The notes under the pieces are model-generated. The model was not told the origin of the DNA. It made no database searches and saw only the letters and a program-made list of their open reading frames with translations. From Azotosporobacter soli (GTDB taxonomy: Bacteria; Bacillota; Negativicutes; SG130), in contig NZ_JAUAOA010000002.1 of assembly GCF_030542965.1 (NCBI RefSeq), forward strand, positions 62,001-126,000: a stretch of 64,000 bases of DNA, in the 5' to 3' direction. Shown in pieces: positions 42,257-52,016 of the stretch; within the stretch, counting starts at the first letter, position 1, and each line of letters begins with the position of its first letter. A program made the translations under genes and the position numbers.

Positions 42257-42979
42257 TTATCCTTTCATCAGCTTATGCAGCACCGCGTTAAAGACAGCCA
42301 CGATTTCCGGATCGAATTGCCCTCCCGCACCTTCCTTTATCTCCCGCTGAGCTTCTCTTGCAGAAAGCGATCTACGATAACTCCGCGGCCCAATCATGGC
42401 ATCGAAAGAGTCCGCGATCGTCACGATCCTTGCCAGATAAGGAATATCGATTCCCTTCAACTTATCCGGATAACCGCCACCATCGTAGCGTTCATGGTGA
42501 TTACGCACTATATCCGAAAAAAGGCACAAGTCCTTGAATTTACTGATGATACTCTCCCCGATTTCCGGATGCATGCGAATCAACGATACTTCCTCCGCCG
42601 TCAATCTTCCATCCTTTTCAAGAATATTGCTGGAAACGCCCAGTTTGCCGATATCATGCAGACAAGCTCCCTTATGGACATGCTCCTTCAATGTCCGTTC
42701 CAATCCCATCGCATCTGCCAACACCAAGGCCAGTTCCGCAACTCGGAAGGAATGATCATACGTGTATAAGGTCTTTTCCTCGTTCTCATATCCATCCTCT
42801 TCGAATCCGTGACAGAATTCTTGAAACCACTCGCGAACAGCCTGGGTACGCTTGATTTTTCTCATTGTAGCCGCAAAATGTGCATCCATGGCCTTGATAA
42901 GATTGCCGCTCCACTCGATAAACAAGCCTTCCGCATGGCGACTGTCCGCCATTATATTGTCATTTCTCTTTTCAAACAT
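42257..42979 (-). CDS. HD-GYP domain protein (c-di-GMP phosphodiesterase family)
   Basis: About 240 residues from ATG 42979 (AAAGGGACGATTGTA upstream). HKGACLHDIGKLGVS gives the HD motif, then IRMHPEIGESII, and HHERYDGGGYPDKLKG gives the HHE-DGGGYP signature of HD-GYP enzymes. N-terminal about 90 residues lack a known sensor. First gene of a four-gene unit; divergent from the tetR-RND region. Confidence 0.87.
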   Translation of the reverse strand: MFEKRNDNIMADSRHAEGLFIEWSGNLIKAMDAHFAATMRKIKRTQAVREWFQEFCHGFEEDGYENEEKTLYTYDHSFRVAELALVLADAMGLERTLKEHVHKGACLHDIGKLGVSSNILEKDGRLTAEEVSLIRMHPEIGESIISKFKDLCLFSDIVRNHHERYDGGGYPDKLKGIDIPYLARIVTIADSFDAMIGPRSYRRSLSAREAQREIKEGAGGQFDPEIVAVFNAVLHKLMKG

Positions 42980-43051
42980 TACAATCGTCCCTTTCTTCCT
43001 TCCGAAAAAGACTTTCTCCCTGTCGATTCTTTCGATCGGACCTTTTACTCT

Positions 43052-43214
43052 GTACCGATAAATCAAAAATAGTACAACTGGTACAAGTTAATAATATCGA
43101 GAACTCTGACGAAAAGTCAATACCAATTTTCCATTTCAAAAGCATATTGACACAGGAAGAATCCTGCTATATTCTAGACTAAATCGTTATGTACCGCTTT
43201 TGTTTTTTCGGTAC
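43052..43214. promoter_or_regulatory. GTAC-containing operator-like repeats
   Basis: GTACCG-N12-CGGTAC at 43191-43214 is a perfect dyad 22 nt upstream of the tetR ATG. A weaker copy, GTACCG-N14-GTAC, with another GTAC at 43081, lies at 43052-43084 in front of the HD-GYP operon. A third set is at 43851-43883 ahead of the RND genes. Likely binding sites of the TetR protein encoded at 43237. Confidence 0.6.
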
Positions 43215-43236
43215 AAGAGTTGGAGGGAATTTCACC

Positions 43237-43806
43237 ATGCGCAATCGTATTCTCATGGGGGCATTTGATGAAATCAACAGCCGCGGCGTCAAATTTACCA
43301 TGAGCAATCTGGCCAAACGTCTCAATCTTAGCAAGACATCCCTGTACGAACATTTTTCTTCGAAAAACGAACTCGTTCACAACATCATTCTTGCCGCACT
43401 TGAAGACATACAAAAGCAGGAGGACCAAATCTATAACGACACGGAAATGTCAGTGCCGGAAAAGATCGAGGCTTTGATAAAGATCGCGCCTAAACTTTTC
43501 GGTTCAATCAGCAATTACAGTATTTATGACGATCTCCGTTATTATTATCCTGATGAATGGCACTACGCCGAAGAATTCCGTGAAAAACAGCAAGGTCGCC
43601 TAGTCGATTTCATTATTCAGAACACGGAGAACCAAACACTTCGTCTTGTGAATATAAAAGTCCTTAAGCAAATCCTTGCCCGCGTAGCCGACGACCTGTT
43701 TAGTTTCCGTTTCCTTTCAGAGAACAACATCACGAATGCCGATGCATTATCCGCAATGGCGGATATCATCGTATACGGTTTGCTTCAATCGAATACGAAA
43801 AAGTGA
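43237..43806 (+). CDS. TetR-family regulator of the RND pump
   Basis: 189 residues from ATG 43237 (TTGGAGGGAATTTCACC upstream; the longer frame is unlikely). Helix-turn-helix KFTMSNLAKRLNLSKTSLYEHFSSKNELV. Followed directly by a terminator and, 236 nt later, by the RND operon. GTACCG dyads flank the gene, so it probably represses itself and the pump. Confidence 0.85.
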   Translation: MRNRILMGAFDEINSRGVKFTMSNLAKRLNLSKTSLYEHFSSKNELVHNIILAALEDIQKQEDQIYNDTEMSVPEKIEALIKIAPKLFGSISNYSIYDDLRYYYPDEWHYAEEFREKQQGRLVDFIIQNTENQTLRLVNIKVLKQILARVADDLFSFRFLSENNITNADALSAMADIIVYGLLQSNTKK

Positions 43807-43807
43807 A

Positions 43808-43847
43808 GTATTTAAAATCGCACTATCGTGCGATTTTAAATACCTTT
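43808..43847 (+). terminator. Terminator of tetR
   Basis: GTATTTAAAATCGCAC and GTGCGATTTTAAATAC form a perfect 16-bp stem with a TATC loop, followed by CTTTTTT. Confidence 0.9.
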
Positions 43848-43850
43848 TTT

Positions 43851-43883
43851 GTACCGCGTGTACCATTATAGTATTTTTAGTAC
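43851..43883. promoter_or_regulatory. Operator-like GTAC cluster ahead of RND operon
   Basis: GTACCGCGTGTACC is followed by TAGTATTTTTAGTAC. These match the GTACCG half-sites upstream of tetR. The next 158 nt to the adaptor start hold no gene. Confidence 0.5.
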
Positions 43884-44041
43884 AATTCACTCTCATCTAA
43901 AAGAAGCCTCTGCATGAATGCGCTTTCTTATTCTCTTCACCACACAACGGCAGATTTACAGCTTCCTAAAAGGAAAGATGGATCCTTATCCGCAAAACGG
44001 TCCGCCAGTTTCTCTCAAAAAAATGAAATGGGGTTGATATT

Positions 44042-45166
44042 ATGCAAGCCTTGGATCAACTAAGTAAAACGCAGAAACGGAAATTATATTATGGATTAGC
44101 CGGCATCCTCATCGTCGCAAGCATTGCTGGCGGCGTGAATTGGTACAGTCATCGTCAGACGAAGATCGCCGTCGAGGATATCGCCTCGGTACAAACCAGC
44201 GTAATCGGCGCGTCTACCGCTGCGGCAGAGTACACGTATTCCGGCGAAATACGCGGTCGTTACGAAAGTCGCCTCTCCTTCCAAGTGAACGGCAAGGTAA
44301 TAAAACGAAATGTGGAACTCGGCAGCAGCGTAAAGGCCGGCGATCTGTTGATGCAGATCGACCCTCGTGATTTGCAACAATTGGTCAATAGCGCTTCCGC
44401 GCAAGTCTCCTCCTCTGAATCGCAACTGAAGCTGGCCGAAAGCAATCTGAGCCGCTATCAGCAGTTATATGAGCATGGCGTAGTCAGCAAAGCAGTTCTG
44501 GACCAATTCCAGACCGCTTATGATGTCGCTCTCTCTGCCACCCGCCACACTTCCGCCCAATTGTCCGAAGGCGTGAATCAGTACGGATACAGCTCTTTGT
44601 ATGCGGATCATTCCGGAATCATCTCCAGCGTCACTGCAGAAATCGGCCAAATCGTCGGTTCCGGACAGCCGGTCTTGACGCTTGTTTGGGATGGAGAACG
44701 GGAAGTGGAGATCAACGTTCCAGAAAATCGCATAGAGGAAGTACGTAAAACGCAAAAGATAAAAATCACCTTCTGGGCCTTGCCGAATTCCAGTGCGGAA
44801 GGAAAGGTTCGAGAAATTTCGCCCATGGCCGACCCTTTGACCCGCACTTACAAGGTACGCATCAGCATCCTCAACCCGCCGCCGGAAATTAACCTTGGCA
44901 TGACAGCCTCCGTCACTCTCTCGAAAAACGAGGCCCAGGCAACGGCAATCGTTCCCCTGTCTGCGATTTATCAAAACGGAGACACGCCCTGCGTCTGGGT
45001 CGTATCCGATGACATGATCGTCCTACGTCAGGTAAAGACCGGTAAGTTCGGCAATGGAATAATTGAGATCACTTCAGGTTTACAGCAAGGCGAGCGTATC
45101 GTGACTGCTGGCGTTCATAAGCTCAGTGAAGGACAGAAAGTAAAACTGGGCGGTGATTCATTATGA
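44042..45166 (+). CDS. RND efflux periplasmic adaptor (MFP/HlyD family)
   Basis: 374 residues. One membrane anchor at about 18-35 (LAGILIVASIAGGVNWY), then lipoyl-like SGEIRGRYESRLSFQVNGKV, GSSVKAGDLLMQIDPRDL and a coiled-coil hairpin (SSSESQLKLAESNLSRYQQL), then the beta-barrel and membrane-proximal domains. It bridges the pump and TolC. The stop overlaps the RND start by 4 nt (ATGA), so translation is coupled. Confidence 0.93.
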   Translation: MQALDQLSKTQKRKLYYGLAGILIVASIAGGVNWYSHRQTKIAVEDIASVQTSVIGASTAAAEYTYSGEIRGRYESRLSFQVNGKVIKRNVELGSSVKAGDLLMQIDPRDLQQLVNSASAQVSSSESQLKLAESNLSRYQQLYEHGVVSKAVLDQFQTAYDVALSATRHTSAQLSEGVNQYGYSSLYADHSGIISSVTAEIGQIVGSGQPVLTLVWDGEREVEINVPENRIEEVRKTQKIKITFWALPNSSAEGKVREISPMADPLTRTYKVRISILNPPPEINLGMTASVTLSKNEAQATAIVPLSAIYQNGDTPCVWVVSDDMIVLRQVKTGKFGNGIIEITSGLQQGERIVTAGVHKLSEGQKVKLGGDSL

Positions 45167-48100
45167 GTCAATTCAATCTTACAGATTGGGCGTTAAAGCA
45201 TAAACAGTTTGTCTACTTTTTCGTCGGACTGTTCTTTATCGCCGGTATCTTCTCTTATATCAATATGGGTCGCGCGGAAGATCCTGATTTCGTCATCAAG
45301 CAAATGGTCATTGCCGTTCCATGGCCGGGCGCTACCGCCCGGCAAATGGAAGAGCAGGTCACTGACAAGCTCGAAAAGAAACTGCAGGATCTGCCTGGGC
45401 TTGACTACCTAAAAAGCTATTCGATGCCCGGCATCAGCATTACCTATATCAATTTGAAAGACAACGTTCCGAAAAAAGAGATTCGAAACCGCTGGGTGGA
45501 AGCGCGCAACATGGTCAATGACATAAAGACCACGTTTCCTACCGGTGTGCTGGATCCGGTCTTCAATGACCGCTTCGACGAAGTGTACGGCATCACATAC
45601 GCCCTTACCGGCGACGGTTACAGTTATGAGCAAATGAGAGAAAAATCCGAGAAGATTCGCCGGGTCTTTCTTGGCGTTCCTAGCGTGCGCAAAGTCAAAC
45701 TGATCGGCGTGCAAAGCGAAAAGATCTATGTCGAGGTCGAAAACAGCAAGTTATCCCAACTCGGGATTCCTCCCGAATTAATTCTGACCACTCTTCAGGC
45801 GCAAAATGCAATGGCGCCTTCCGGCATGCTGCAAACCACAAGCGATAATGTCTATATGCGGGTCACAGGCATGTTTGAAAACCTCGATGACATTCAGAAT
45901 CTGCCGATCAGTTTGGCAGGGCGCAGCTTTCGCTTAGGCGATATCGCCAAAGTAAGCCGCAGTTATTCCGATCCTTCCGACCCGCAGCTTTATTACAACG
46001 GCCAACCGGCCATCGGCATCGCCGTAGCCATGGATGCAGGCGGCAACATCCTCAACCTGGGCAAAAGCATGGAATCCACAGTGACTCATGTCCAAAAGGA
46101 ACTGCCTGTCGGCATGGAGATCCATCAGACGGTCAACCAGCCTAAAGTCGTTGAAACATCGATCGATGAATTCGTCGAGTCGTTAGCGGAAGCGGTCATC
46201 ATCGTTTTGATCGTCAGTTTTCTCAGCCTTGGCGCGCGATCCGGCGCGATCGTCGCCCTTTGCATACCGCTTGTCATTGCAGCCGTGTTCACCGTCATGA
46301 AGATCACCGGCATCGATCTGCACCGGACTTCACTCGGCGCTCTCATCATCGCGCTGGGCCTTTTGGTGGATGATGCAATCATCACGATTGAGACCATGGT
46401 TGTTAAACTCGAGGAAGGCTGGGACCGCATCAGCGCTGCGAAATTCGCCTACTCCTCCACCGCGTACCCCCGTCTGACCGGAGAACTAATTACCTGCGCC
46501 GGTTTTATCCCTGTCGGCTTTTCAGACGGAAACGCTTCGGAGTACTGCGTGACGATGTTCTACGTCATCACACTGTCTCTTCTGATCTCCTGGCTGGTAG
46601 CCGGTACCGCCACACCGCTTTTCGGCTACCTTTTCATCAAAGTCAAGCCTCATGATGCCGGAAGCGGGCACGATGTCTACGACACTCCTTTCTATCAAAA
46701 ATTCCGCCACTTGCTCTCTCTTTTCCTCACTCACCGCCGCACAGTCCTGCTTAGCACCGCCGCCTCCTTTCTCATCGGCATCTTATTGCTGTCAAACATC
46801 ACACAGCAATTCTTTCCCTCCTCCACCCGCCCGGAACTGATCGTCCAGCTCAAGTTGCCGGAAGGAGCATCTCTTGAGAACACGCAAAAAATCGCCCAGG
46901 AATTCTCGCAAAGGCTCAACGGCGATCCTGGCATCGAATACTATACCTACCATGTCGGCGAAGGTTCTCCACGATTCGTTCTGACGCTTGAGCCGGAACT
47001 TCCCAAAAGCAATTTTGCAGAGTTCGTGATTGTCGCCAAGGATTATAAAGTACGCGATGAACTGCGGGAAAAATTCGGTAAGCTGTTGAATGACGACTTT
47101 CCCACTGTGCGTTATCACACAAAAGTTATCAGCATCGGTCCGGCTGCCGATTATCCGGTCATGCTTCGCGTCAAAGGCTACGATGTCGACAAGGTTCGTG
47201 AAATCGGCGAACAGATGAAAGCGGCGATGGCAGCCAATCCAAATGTCCAGAACGTGAACATGAAATGGAATGAAAAGAGCAAGGTCATGCATCTGTCCGT
47301 CGATCAGGACAAGGCACGAAACTTGGGCGTTTCTTCCGCAGCATTGTCGATCGCGCTGCAGACCCAACTTTCCGGCCTGCCTGTGACGCAATTTCGCGAA
47401 AACGACAAGACCGTCGACATGGTTTTCCGTTTTGATCCGCAAGACCGGAATAACCCGCAATCCGTGAAAGATGTCAATATCCATCTCGGCAACGGCCGTT
47501 ACATTCCGTTGGATCAGATCGTCAAGATCAGCTATGACGCCGAAGACGGCCTGATTTATCGTCGCGACCTGAAACCAATGCTTCTGGTACAAGCGGAACT
47601 GAAAAACCAGAACGTCACCGGCGAAGATGTGGCCACCCAGGTATACGAACAGCTCAAACCGTTGCGCGACAGCTTGCCGTTCGGCTACAGCATCGAATAT
47701 GACGGCTCGAACGAGGACAGCGCCAAAGCGCTCAAATTCCTGCTAGAACCTGTTCCGGCGATGTGCGTCATCATCATGGTTATCTTGATGACACAGCTGC
47801 AGAGCATTCCAAAGATGATCCTTACCTTGCTCACAGCACCGCTCGGCCTTATCGGAGTCGCATTGGGCCTTCTCGTTTCCGGCAAGCCGCTTGGCTTTGT
47901 TGTACAACTCGGCATGTTGGCGCTGTCCGGCATCATCATGCGCAACTCCGTCATCCTGATGGATCAGATCGATCAGCAGATGGCCGGCGGCGCTTCGCCC
48001 TGGAAAGCCGTCATTGAGGCAACTGTCATTCGCTTACGACCGATCCTACTGACAGCCGCTGCCGCCATCTTAGGGATGATCCCCCTGCTTTCCAGCGTTT

Positions 48101-48267
48101 TCTGGGGACCGCTTGCGGTAACCATTGCAGCCGGATTGTTGGGCGCTACTGTAATGACGCTACTTGTCCTTCCGGTCATGTACGCAGCTTGGTACAAGAT
48201 CACTCCTTCGACGCCGAGTGAAACTCAGACGTCAGAAGCAATTTCGTCTGAACATCCGTCGGTCTGA
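45163..48267 (+). CDS. RND-family efflux permease (AcrB-like)
   Basis: 1034 residues, usual length. Twelve membrane helices in two repeats with large periplasmic loops. Motif in TM4 GLLVDDAIITIETMVVKLEE with the proton-relay Asp pair (LVDD), VQLGMLALSGIIMRNSVILM and LRPILLTAAAAILGMIPL in the second half. It exports drugs or other lipophilic compounds by proton antiport; substrate unknown. Part of adaptor-permease-TolC operon. Confidence 0.95.
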   Translation: MSQFNLTDWALKHKQFVYFFVGLFFIAGIFSYINMGRAEDPDFVIKQMVIAVPWPGATARQMEEQVTDKLEKKLQDLPGLDYLKSYSMPGISITYINLKDNVPKKEIRNRWVEARNMVNDIKTTFPTGVLDPVFNDRFDEVYGITYALTGDGYSYEQMREKSEKIRRVFLGVPSVRKVKLIGVQSEKIYVEVENSKLSQLGIPPELILTTLQAQNAMAPSGMLQTTSDNVYMRVTGMFENLDDIQNLPISLAGRSFRLGDIAKVSRSYSDPSDPQLYYNGQPAIGIAVAMDAGGNILNLGKSMESTVTHVQKELPVGMEIHQTVNQPKVVETSIDEFVESLAEAVIIVLIVSFLSLGARSGAIVALCIPLVIAAVFTVMKITGIDLHRTSLGALIIALGLLVDDAIITIETMVVKLEEGWDRISAAKFAYSSTAYPRLTGELITCAGFIPVGFSDGNASEYCVTMFYVITLSLLISWLVAGTATPLFGYLFIKVKPHDAGSGHDVYDTPFYQKFRHLLSLFLTHRRTVLLSTAASFLIGILLLSNITQQFFPSSTRPELIVQLKLPEGASLENTQKIAQEFSQRLNGDPGIEYYTYHVGEGSPRFVLTLEPELPKSNFAEFVIVAKDYKVRDELREKFGKLLNDDFPTVRYHTKVISIGPAADYPVMLRVKGYDVDKVREIGEQMKAAMAANPNVQNVNMKWNEKSKVMHLSVDQDKARNLGVSSAALSIALQTQLSGLPVTQFRENDKTVDMVFRFDPQDRNNPQSVKDVNIHLGNGRYIPLDQIVKISYDAEDGLIYRRDLKPMLLVQAELKNQNVTGEDVATQVYEQLKPLRDSLPFGYSIEYDGSNEDSAKALKFLLEPVPAMCVIIMVILMTQLQSIPKMILTLLTAPLGLIGVALGLLVSGKPLGFVVQLGMLALSGIIMRNSVILMDQIDQQMAGGASPWKAVIEATVIRLRPILLTAAAAILGMIPLLSSVFWGPLAVTIAAGLLGATVMTLLVLPVMYAAWYKITPSTPSETQTSEAISSEHPSV

Positions 48268-48311
48268 TCGGCCCAGTACGGATTCGTCAATTCAACTTAG
48301 GAGGTATCCCG

Positions 48312-49676
48312 ATGAAACTGCACCATAGAGTCGGCTTAAGTCTCTTACTTCTATCCGCCGTCCTCGCCTCGACCGCATCAGCGCAGGATCACCTGACGCT
48401 GCAAGAATGCGTCGACCTTGCGCTAAAAAACAATCCGGCGATGCAAATCGCCGAAGCCAATTGGGAAAAATCGACCTGGGGCCTGAAAGAAGCCAAAGGC
48501 TACAACGGCCTTCGTCTCGACTACAACTTCTTATATGGAAGAAGCGATCAGCCGCCATCCTGGTACAACAATACGACCGCACAGTACCCGCTTTCTTTTA
48601 ATCCGCTGACAGGCGCAGCGATCCAATATCCTTCCTGGTCAAACACCTACTCCTTCTATGACCACAAGGTGACGCTAACCCTTCCGTTATATAGCGGCCA
48701 TAAGCTGGAAAGCATGTCGGACGCCGCCAAACGCGGTCAAATCTTCTTCGATTTGGAACGAACCACGACCAAGCAACAGCTTGCTTTGGACACCACCACC
48801 TCTTACTATACGGCCTTACAATCCATCCACTTGCGTGATGTCGCAAAAGAAGGCGTTGACGATTTCAGCGCCCATCTTTCCGATGTGAAGCAACAGTTCG
48901 ATGTCGGCAACGTCCCTTTTTCCGACGTACTGCAGACGGAAGTGCGTCTGGCCAATGCCCGCAACAACCTGATCAAGACACAGAATGCCGTCACCATGTC
49001 CCGCTACAAATTAAACAAGACCATCGGTCTCGAACTGGTTAACGATGTCCCGTTGGATGCTCCGATATCCTTCGAGCCGTATACGGCGACTCTGGCTGAT
49101 GACCTGGCGGCGGCCTTCAAGAACCGCCCGGAACTGGAGCAGGCAGAGCAAAGGATTGCGATCGCCAAGGATAAGGTCAAAATCGCAAACAGCGACTCGC
49201 TTCCGGCTGTTAATGCGGTCGGCACAGAAGAAATTAACGACACTTCGCCGGGTACCAGCAAGCATAATACCAGCTGGACGGCGGGCATAAACATCTCTTT
49301 CAACGTTTTCGACAACGGAGTCTCCAAGGCAAAGAACAAGGAAGCCATCAAGGATCTTGCCGTCGCCATCGGCCAGAAGCGTCAATTAGAAGACGCCATT
49401 ACCTTGGAAGTCAGCAATGCGCATTTGAACGTTAACGAATCGTCTGAACGCATTACCAATAACGAAGTAGCCGTCCACCAGTCACAACGCGACTATCTGA
49501 TGGCAAAGGAACGTTATAATGTTGGCATCGGCACCAACTTGGACGTCATGGACGCCGAACTCGCCATGCTCCAGGCAAAAACAAACTACGTCATGGCCAT
49601 TTATGACTATAAGAACAGCCGTGCGCAGCTCAGCAAAGCCATCGGTTCACTCTACAAAGAAAAGGCTGCGAAATAA
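48312..49676 (+). CDS. tolC: TolC-family outer membrane efflux protein
   Basis: 454 residues with signal peptide (SLLLLSAVLASTASA). Two OEP repeats, e.g. LTLQECVDLALKNNPAMQIAE at the start and NELQ-type amphipathic helices later (NEVAVHQSQRDYLMAKERY, LDVMDAELAMLQAKTNYVMA). Forms the outer membrane channel of the pump. AGGAGG lies just before ATG 48312. Presence of TolC shows a didermic cell envelope. Confidence 0.95.
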   Translation: MKLHHRVGLSLLLLSAVLASTASAQDHLTLQECVDLALKNNPAMQIAEANWEKSTWGLKEAKGYNGLRLDYNFLYGRSDQPPSWYNNTTAQYPLSFNPLTGAAIQYPSWSNTYSFYDHKVTLTLPLYSGHKLESMSDAAKRGQIFFDLERTTTKQQLALDTTTSYYTALQSIHLRDVAKEGVDDFSAHLSDVKQQFDVGNVPFSDVLQTEVRLANARNNLIKTQNAVTMSRYKLNKTIGLELVNDVPLDAPISFEPYTATLADDLAAAFKNRPELEQAEQRIAIAKDKVKIANSDSLPAVNAVGTEEINDTSPGTSKHNTSWTAGINISFNVFDNGVSKAKNKEAIKDLAVAIGQKRQLEDAITLEVSNAHLNVNESSERITNNEVAVHQSQRDYLMAKERYNVGIGTNLDVMDAELAMLQAKTNYVMAIYDYKNSRAQLSKAIGSLYKEKAAK

Positions 49677-49717
49677 AAGGAAGGAACCCTGCCGATTAAG
49701 CAGGGTTCCTTCCTTTT
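49675..49717. terminator. Bidirectional terminator
   Basis: AAAAGGAAGGAACCCTGC pairs perfectly with GCAGGGTTCCTTCCTTTT. It ends the RND operon and, on the minus strand, the 49716-50426 gene whose stop overlaps it. Confidence 0.92.
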
Positions 49718-50426
49718 ATGCCTTTTCTCCGTTCTCTTGGCCTCGCCTGAAAAAAAGAGGGATTCCGGCAAGCAGCAGCAGGCTGAAGACAAGGCCGAAC
49801 GCCATTTCGACGATGAAAACGCGTTCATTATACGTATCCAAAGGCGGATATGTGGCCCTGACCTTTTCCGGCGTCAGCTTATACCGCTCTTCGAAGAGCA
49901 ACGCGCGCTTTCTGTATTCGGGAAGCTCCGCCGCATCGACCGCCTTAAACTCCGCTCCGTTCAGCACATCCGCGCCGACAAGGCGTCCGATTCTTTCGCC
50001 GCTTTTCAAATTCACAATGCTCGTCTTTCCCATCGGAAACGAGCTGTACACATAATCATCCTTCAAATAATCGACTCCCGGCATAAACACGTTTTCCCCT
50101 TCGTTCGGCGCATGCTCATACTCTCCGGCCAGGGCATAAATTCCGGCCGTCTTCTGATAACTCACCAGCGACAGATAGCCTGACCCGACCTCAAAGGCCA
50201 GCGAATCATCAATCCGATAGAGCTGATAGACACCATACTGCGACAGATCGACAGCGCTGCCGAACGTACGGATCGAACTCTTGCCCGCCAACACCGCGCT
50301 CAGCATGAAGACAAACAGGATAATTACAACGCCCCACATCTTTAGATACACTCTGGCATATCGTATGCTGAACACCTCCTTTGCATCCCGGCTTGAAACA
50401 TTCCCTTTGTCAACATCCTCTCGCAT
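49716..50426 (-). CDS. Unknown membrane protein with two membrane segments
   Basis: 236 residues. TM at about 30-50 (VVIILFVFMLSAVLAG) and near 208-228 (VEMAFGLVFSLLLLAGIPLFF), with a loop of about 150 residues between, which would lie outside the inner membrane. No family recognised. Ends 14 nt past the permease start region: it follows the 50441-51667 permease gene by 14 nt, so one operon. Confidence 0.65.
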   Translation of the reverse strand: MREDVDKGNVSSRDAKEVFSIRYARVYLKMWGVVIILFVFMLSAVLAGKSSIRTFGSAVDLSQYGVYQLYRIDDSLAFEVGSGYLSLVSYQKTAGIYALAGEYEHAPNEGENVFMPGVDYLKDDYVYSSFPMGKTSIVNLKSGERIGRLVGADVLNGAEFKAVDAAELPEYRKRALLFEERYKLTPEKVRATYPPLDTYNERVFIVEMAFGLVFSLLLLAGIPLFFRRGQENGEKA

Positions 50427-50440
50427 GAATTTTCCTCATA

Positions 50441-51667
50441 TCATCTGACAAACGTCAGCCACAGGATTCCGATCGATGTGACAAGCAGCGTAAGAGGGAA
50501 TCCGATGCGAAAATAATCCTTTGCACTGACATAGACCTGATTGCGCTTGCCCATCTCCACCACGATCAGGTTGGCGATCGATCCGGCAATCGTGAGATTG
50601 CCAGCAAGCGTCGAAAATAAGGCCAACGCCTTCCACCACATCTCAACCTGGGTGTCCGGGATCAAAAAGCGAAGCAGCAGAACCGCCGGGACGTTGCTTA
50701 CCAGGTTGGACAAGGCGACCGTCACGACTGCGAAAACGCCAAGGTCATTCACTTTTGAAAAAGAGAACTGCGCAAAAAGATAAGTGACTAGGCCGCTTTC
50801 CTCCACTCCGGCAATAATAATAAAAAGCCCGATGAAAATGACCAACAGATTGAAGTCCACACTCGCATACACCTTGTTCGGCTCTACCCGCCGGGTCATC
50901 AACGATACGGCCGCCCCCAAGCTGGCCACCATCGCCAGATCATAGCCCGCCAGGTACAGGATCAGGATGACCGCTAAAATGAGCAAGCTCTTGCCAATCA
51001 GATACATATGGACATTGGCCGGGATCTGCGGACTGCTTCCCCAGCCGCCCTGAAGTTCCCTGCGATAATAAAAGGCAATCACGCCGAATGTACACAAAAG
51101 CCCAACGACCGCAACCGGAGCTGCCGTCAGAAAATAAGCCATGAACGGCATCCCTGACAAACTGCCTACCAGCACGTTCTGCGGATTTCCCAGCAGCGTC
51201 GCCGCGCTGCCGATGTTGGACGCCATGGCAACACCCAGAAGATTCGGCACCGGATTGCAATCGACCTTGCGGCAAAGAAGCAAAACGATCGGCGTAAAGA
51301 GCAAACAGACAATATCGTTAATCACAAAAGCGGAAAGAACGCCGCTCACAAGGACAACGGCGAAAAGCAGACTTCTTTTGCTCGACACCAGACGCAGCAG
51401 ATTGTTTCCCACAAACTCAAAGAACCCGGCCAATTTCAGGTTCGCCACGAGGATCATCATCGAGAACAAGATGATCACCGTCTTATAATCCACAGCAGCC
51501 GCGGCCTTGTCACCCGGCAAAACGCCCGTCGCAATCATCGCAACCGCCCCAATGATCGCGACACCTGCACGATCCACTCTGAAAAAAGGACTCTTACCCA
51601 ATGTAAAGACGATCAAAACGATCGTGAGGATCACGCCCGCCAAGATCATGTGTAAAATATTTTCCAT
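50441..51667 (-). CDS. Ion-transporter superfamily permease (ArsB/NhaD/SLC13-like)
   Basis: 408 residues from ATG 51667 (GAGG 7 nt upstream). About 11 membrane helices; VLSAFVINDIVCLLFTPIVLLL and SNIGSAATLLGNPQNVLVGSL are the IT-superfamily hairpin motifs (N-D and GNPQN), repeated in the second half as LVSNVPAVLLLRFL. Candidate substrates: citrate/dicarboxylate, Na+/H+ or arsenite; the sequence does not decide. A structured leader repeat lies 54 nt upstream. Confidence 0.8.
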   Translation of the reverse strand: MENILHMILAGVILTIVLIVFTLGKSPFFRVDRAGVAIIGAVAMIATGVLPGDKAAAAVDYKTVIILFSMMILVANLKLAGFFEFVGNNLLRLVSSKRSLLFAVVLVSGVLSAFVINDIVCLLFTPIVLLLCRKVDCNPVPNLLGVAMASNIGSAATLLGNPQNVLVGSLSGMPFMAYFLTAAPVAVVGLLCTFGVIAFYYRRELQGGWGSSPQIPANVHMYLIGKSLLILAVILILYLAGYDLAMVASLGAAVSLMTRRVEPNKVYASVDFNLLVIFIGLFIIIAGVEESGLVTYLFAQFSFSKVNDLGVFAVVTVALSNLVSNVPAVLLLRFLIPDTQVEMWWKALALFSTLAGNLTIAGSIANLIVVEMGKRNQVYVSAKDYFRIGFPLTLLVTSIGILWLTFVR

Positions 51668-51720
51668 AACTGCCTCACTTTGCATCCTATCCAATTTGCC
51701 GCCGCCCATAAAACATGGGG

Positions 51721-51868
51721 TTTATGTTATTTTTGCCGATTCTGCTCTCATAAAACAACATAAACTATCTTACTCGCGGCATTTTCAGCTATCCGTTTTT
51801 CTTTATTTTATCATCACTTGCACTTCCCTGTTAACTATTAAAAAAAGCCTGATGATTTTAATCATCAG
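51721..51868 (-). repeat. Leader repeat copy 1 (terminator plus structured leader)
   Basis: On the minus strand a hairpin CTGATGATT-AA-AATCATCAG followed by GCTTTTTTT, then an AT-rich promoter-like stretch, then a conserved part with TGCCG...CGGCA enclosing a small TTATG/CATAA-type hairpin, ending AACATAAA. The same 150-nt arrangement recurs at 54835-54983, about three-quarters identical by eye. Confidence 0.6.
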
Positions 51869-52016
51869 CCCATTTTGACGCAGATTCGTTTTGCCTCCTC
51901 TACGCTTTATTCTCCAAACCCAGTCATGCTATTTGTCGTTAGCTCTCGCCACTCTTTTCGCAAAAATGCATTATAAGTAAAAAAGGAAGCAAGGAGCGCC
52001 GTCCGCTTGCGTCCGC

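Noticed and set aside
51721-51868. Known riboswitch (c-di-GMP-I, fluoride, preQ1, manganese)
   Set aside because: None of the hallmark core sequences of these classes is present; kept as unknown structured leader.
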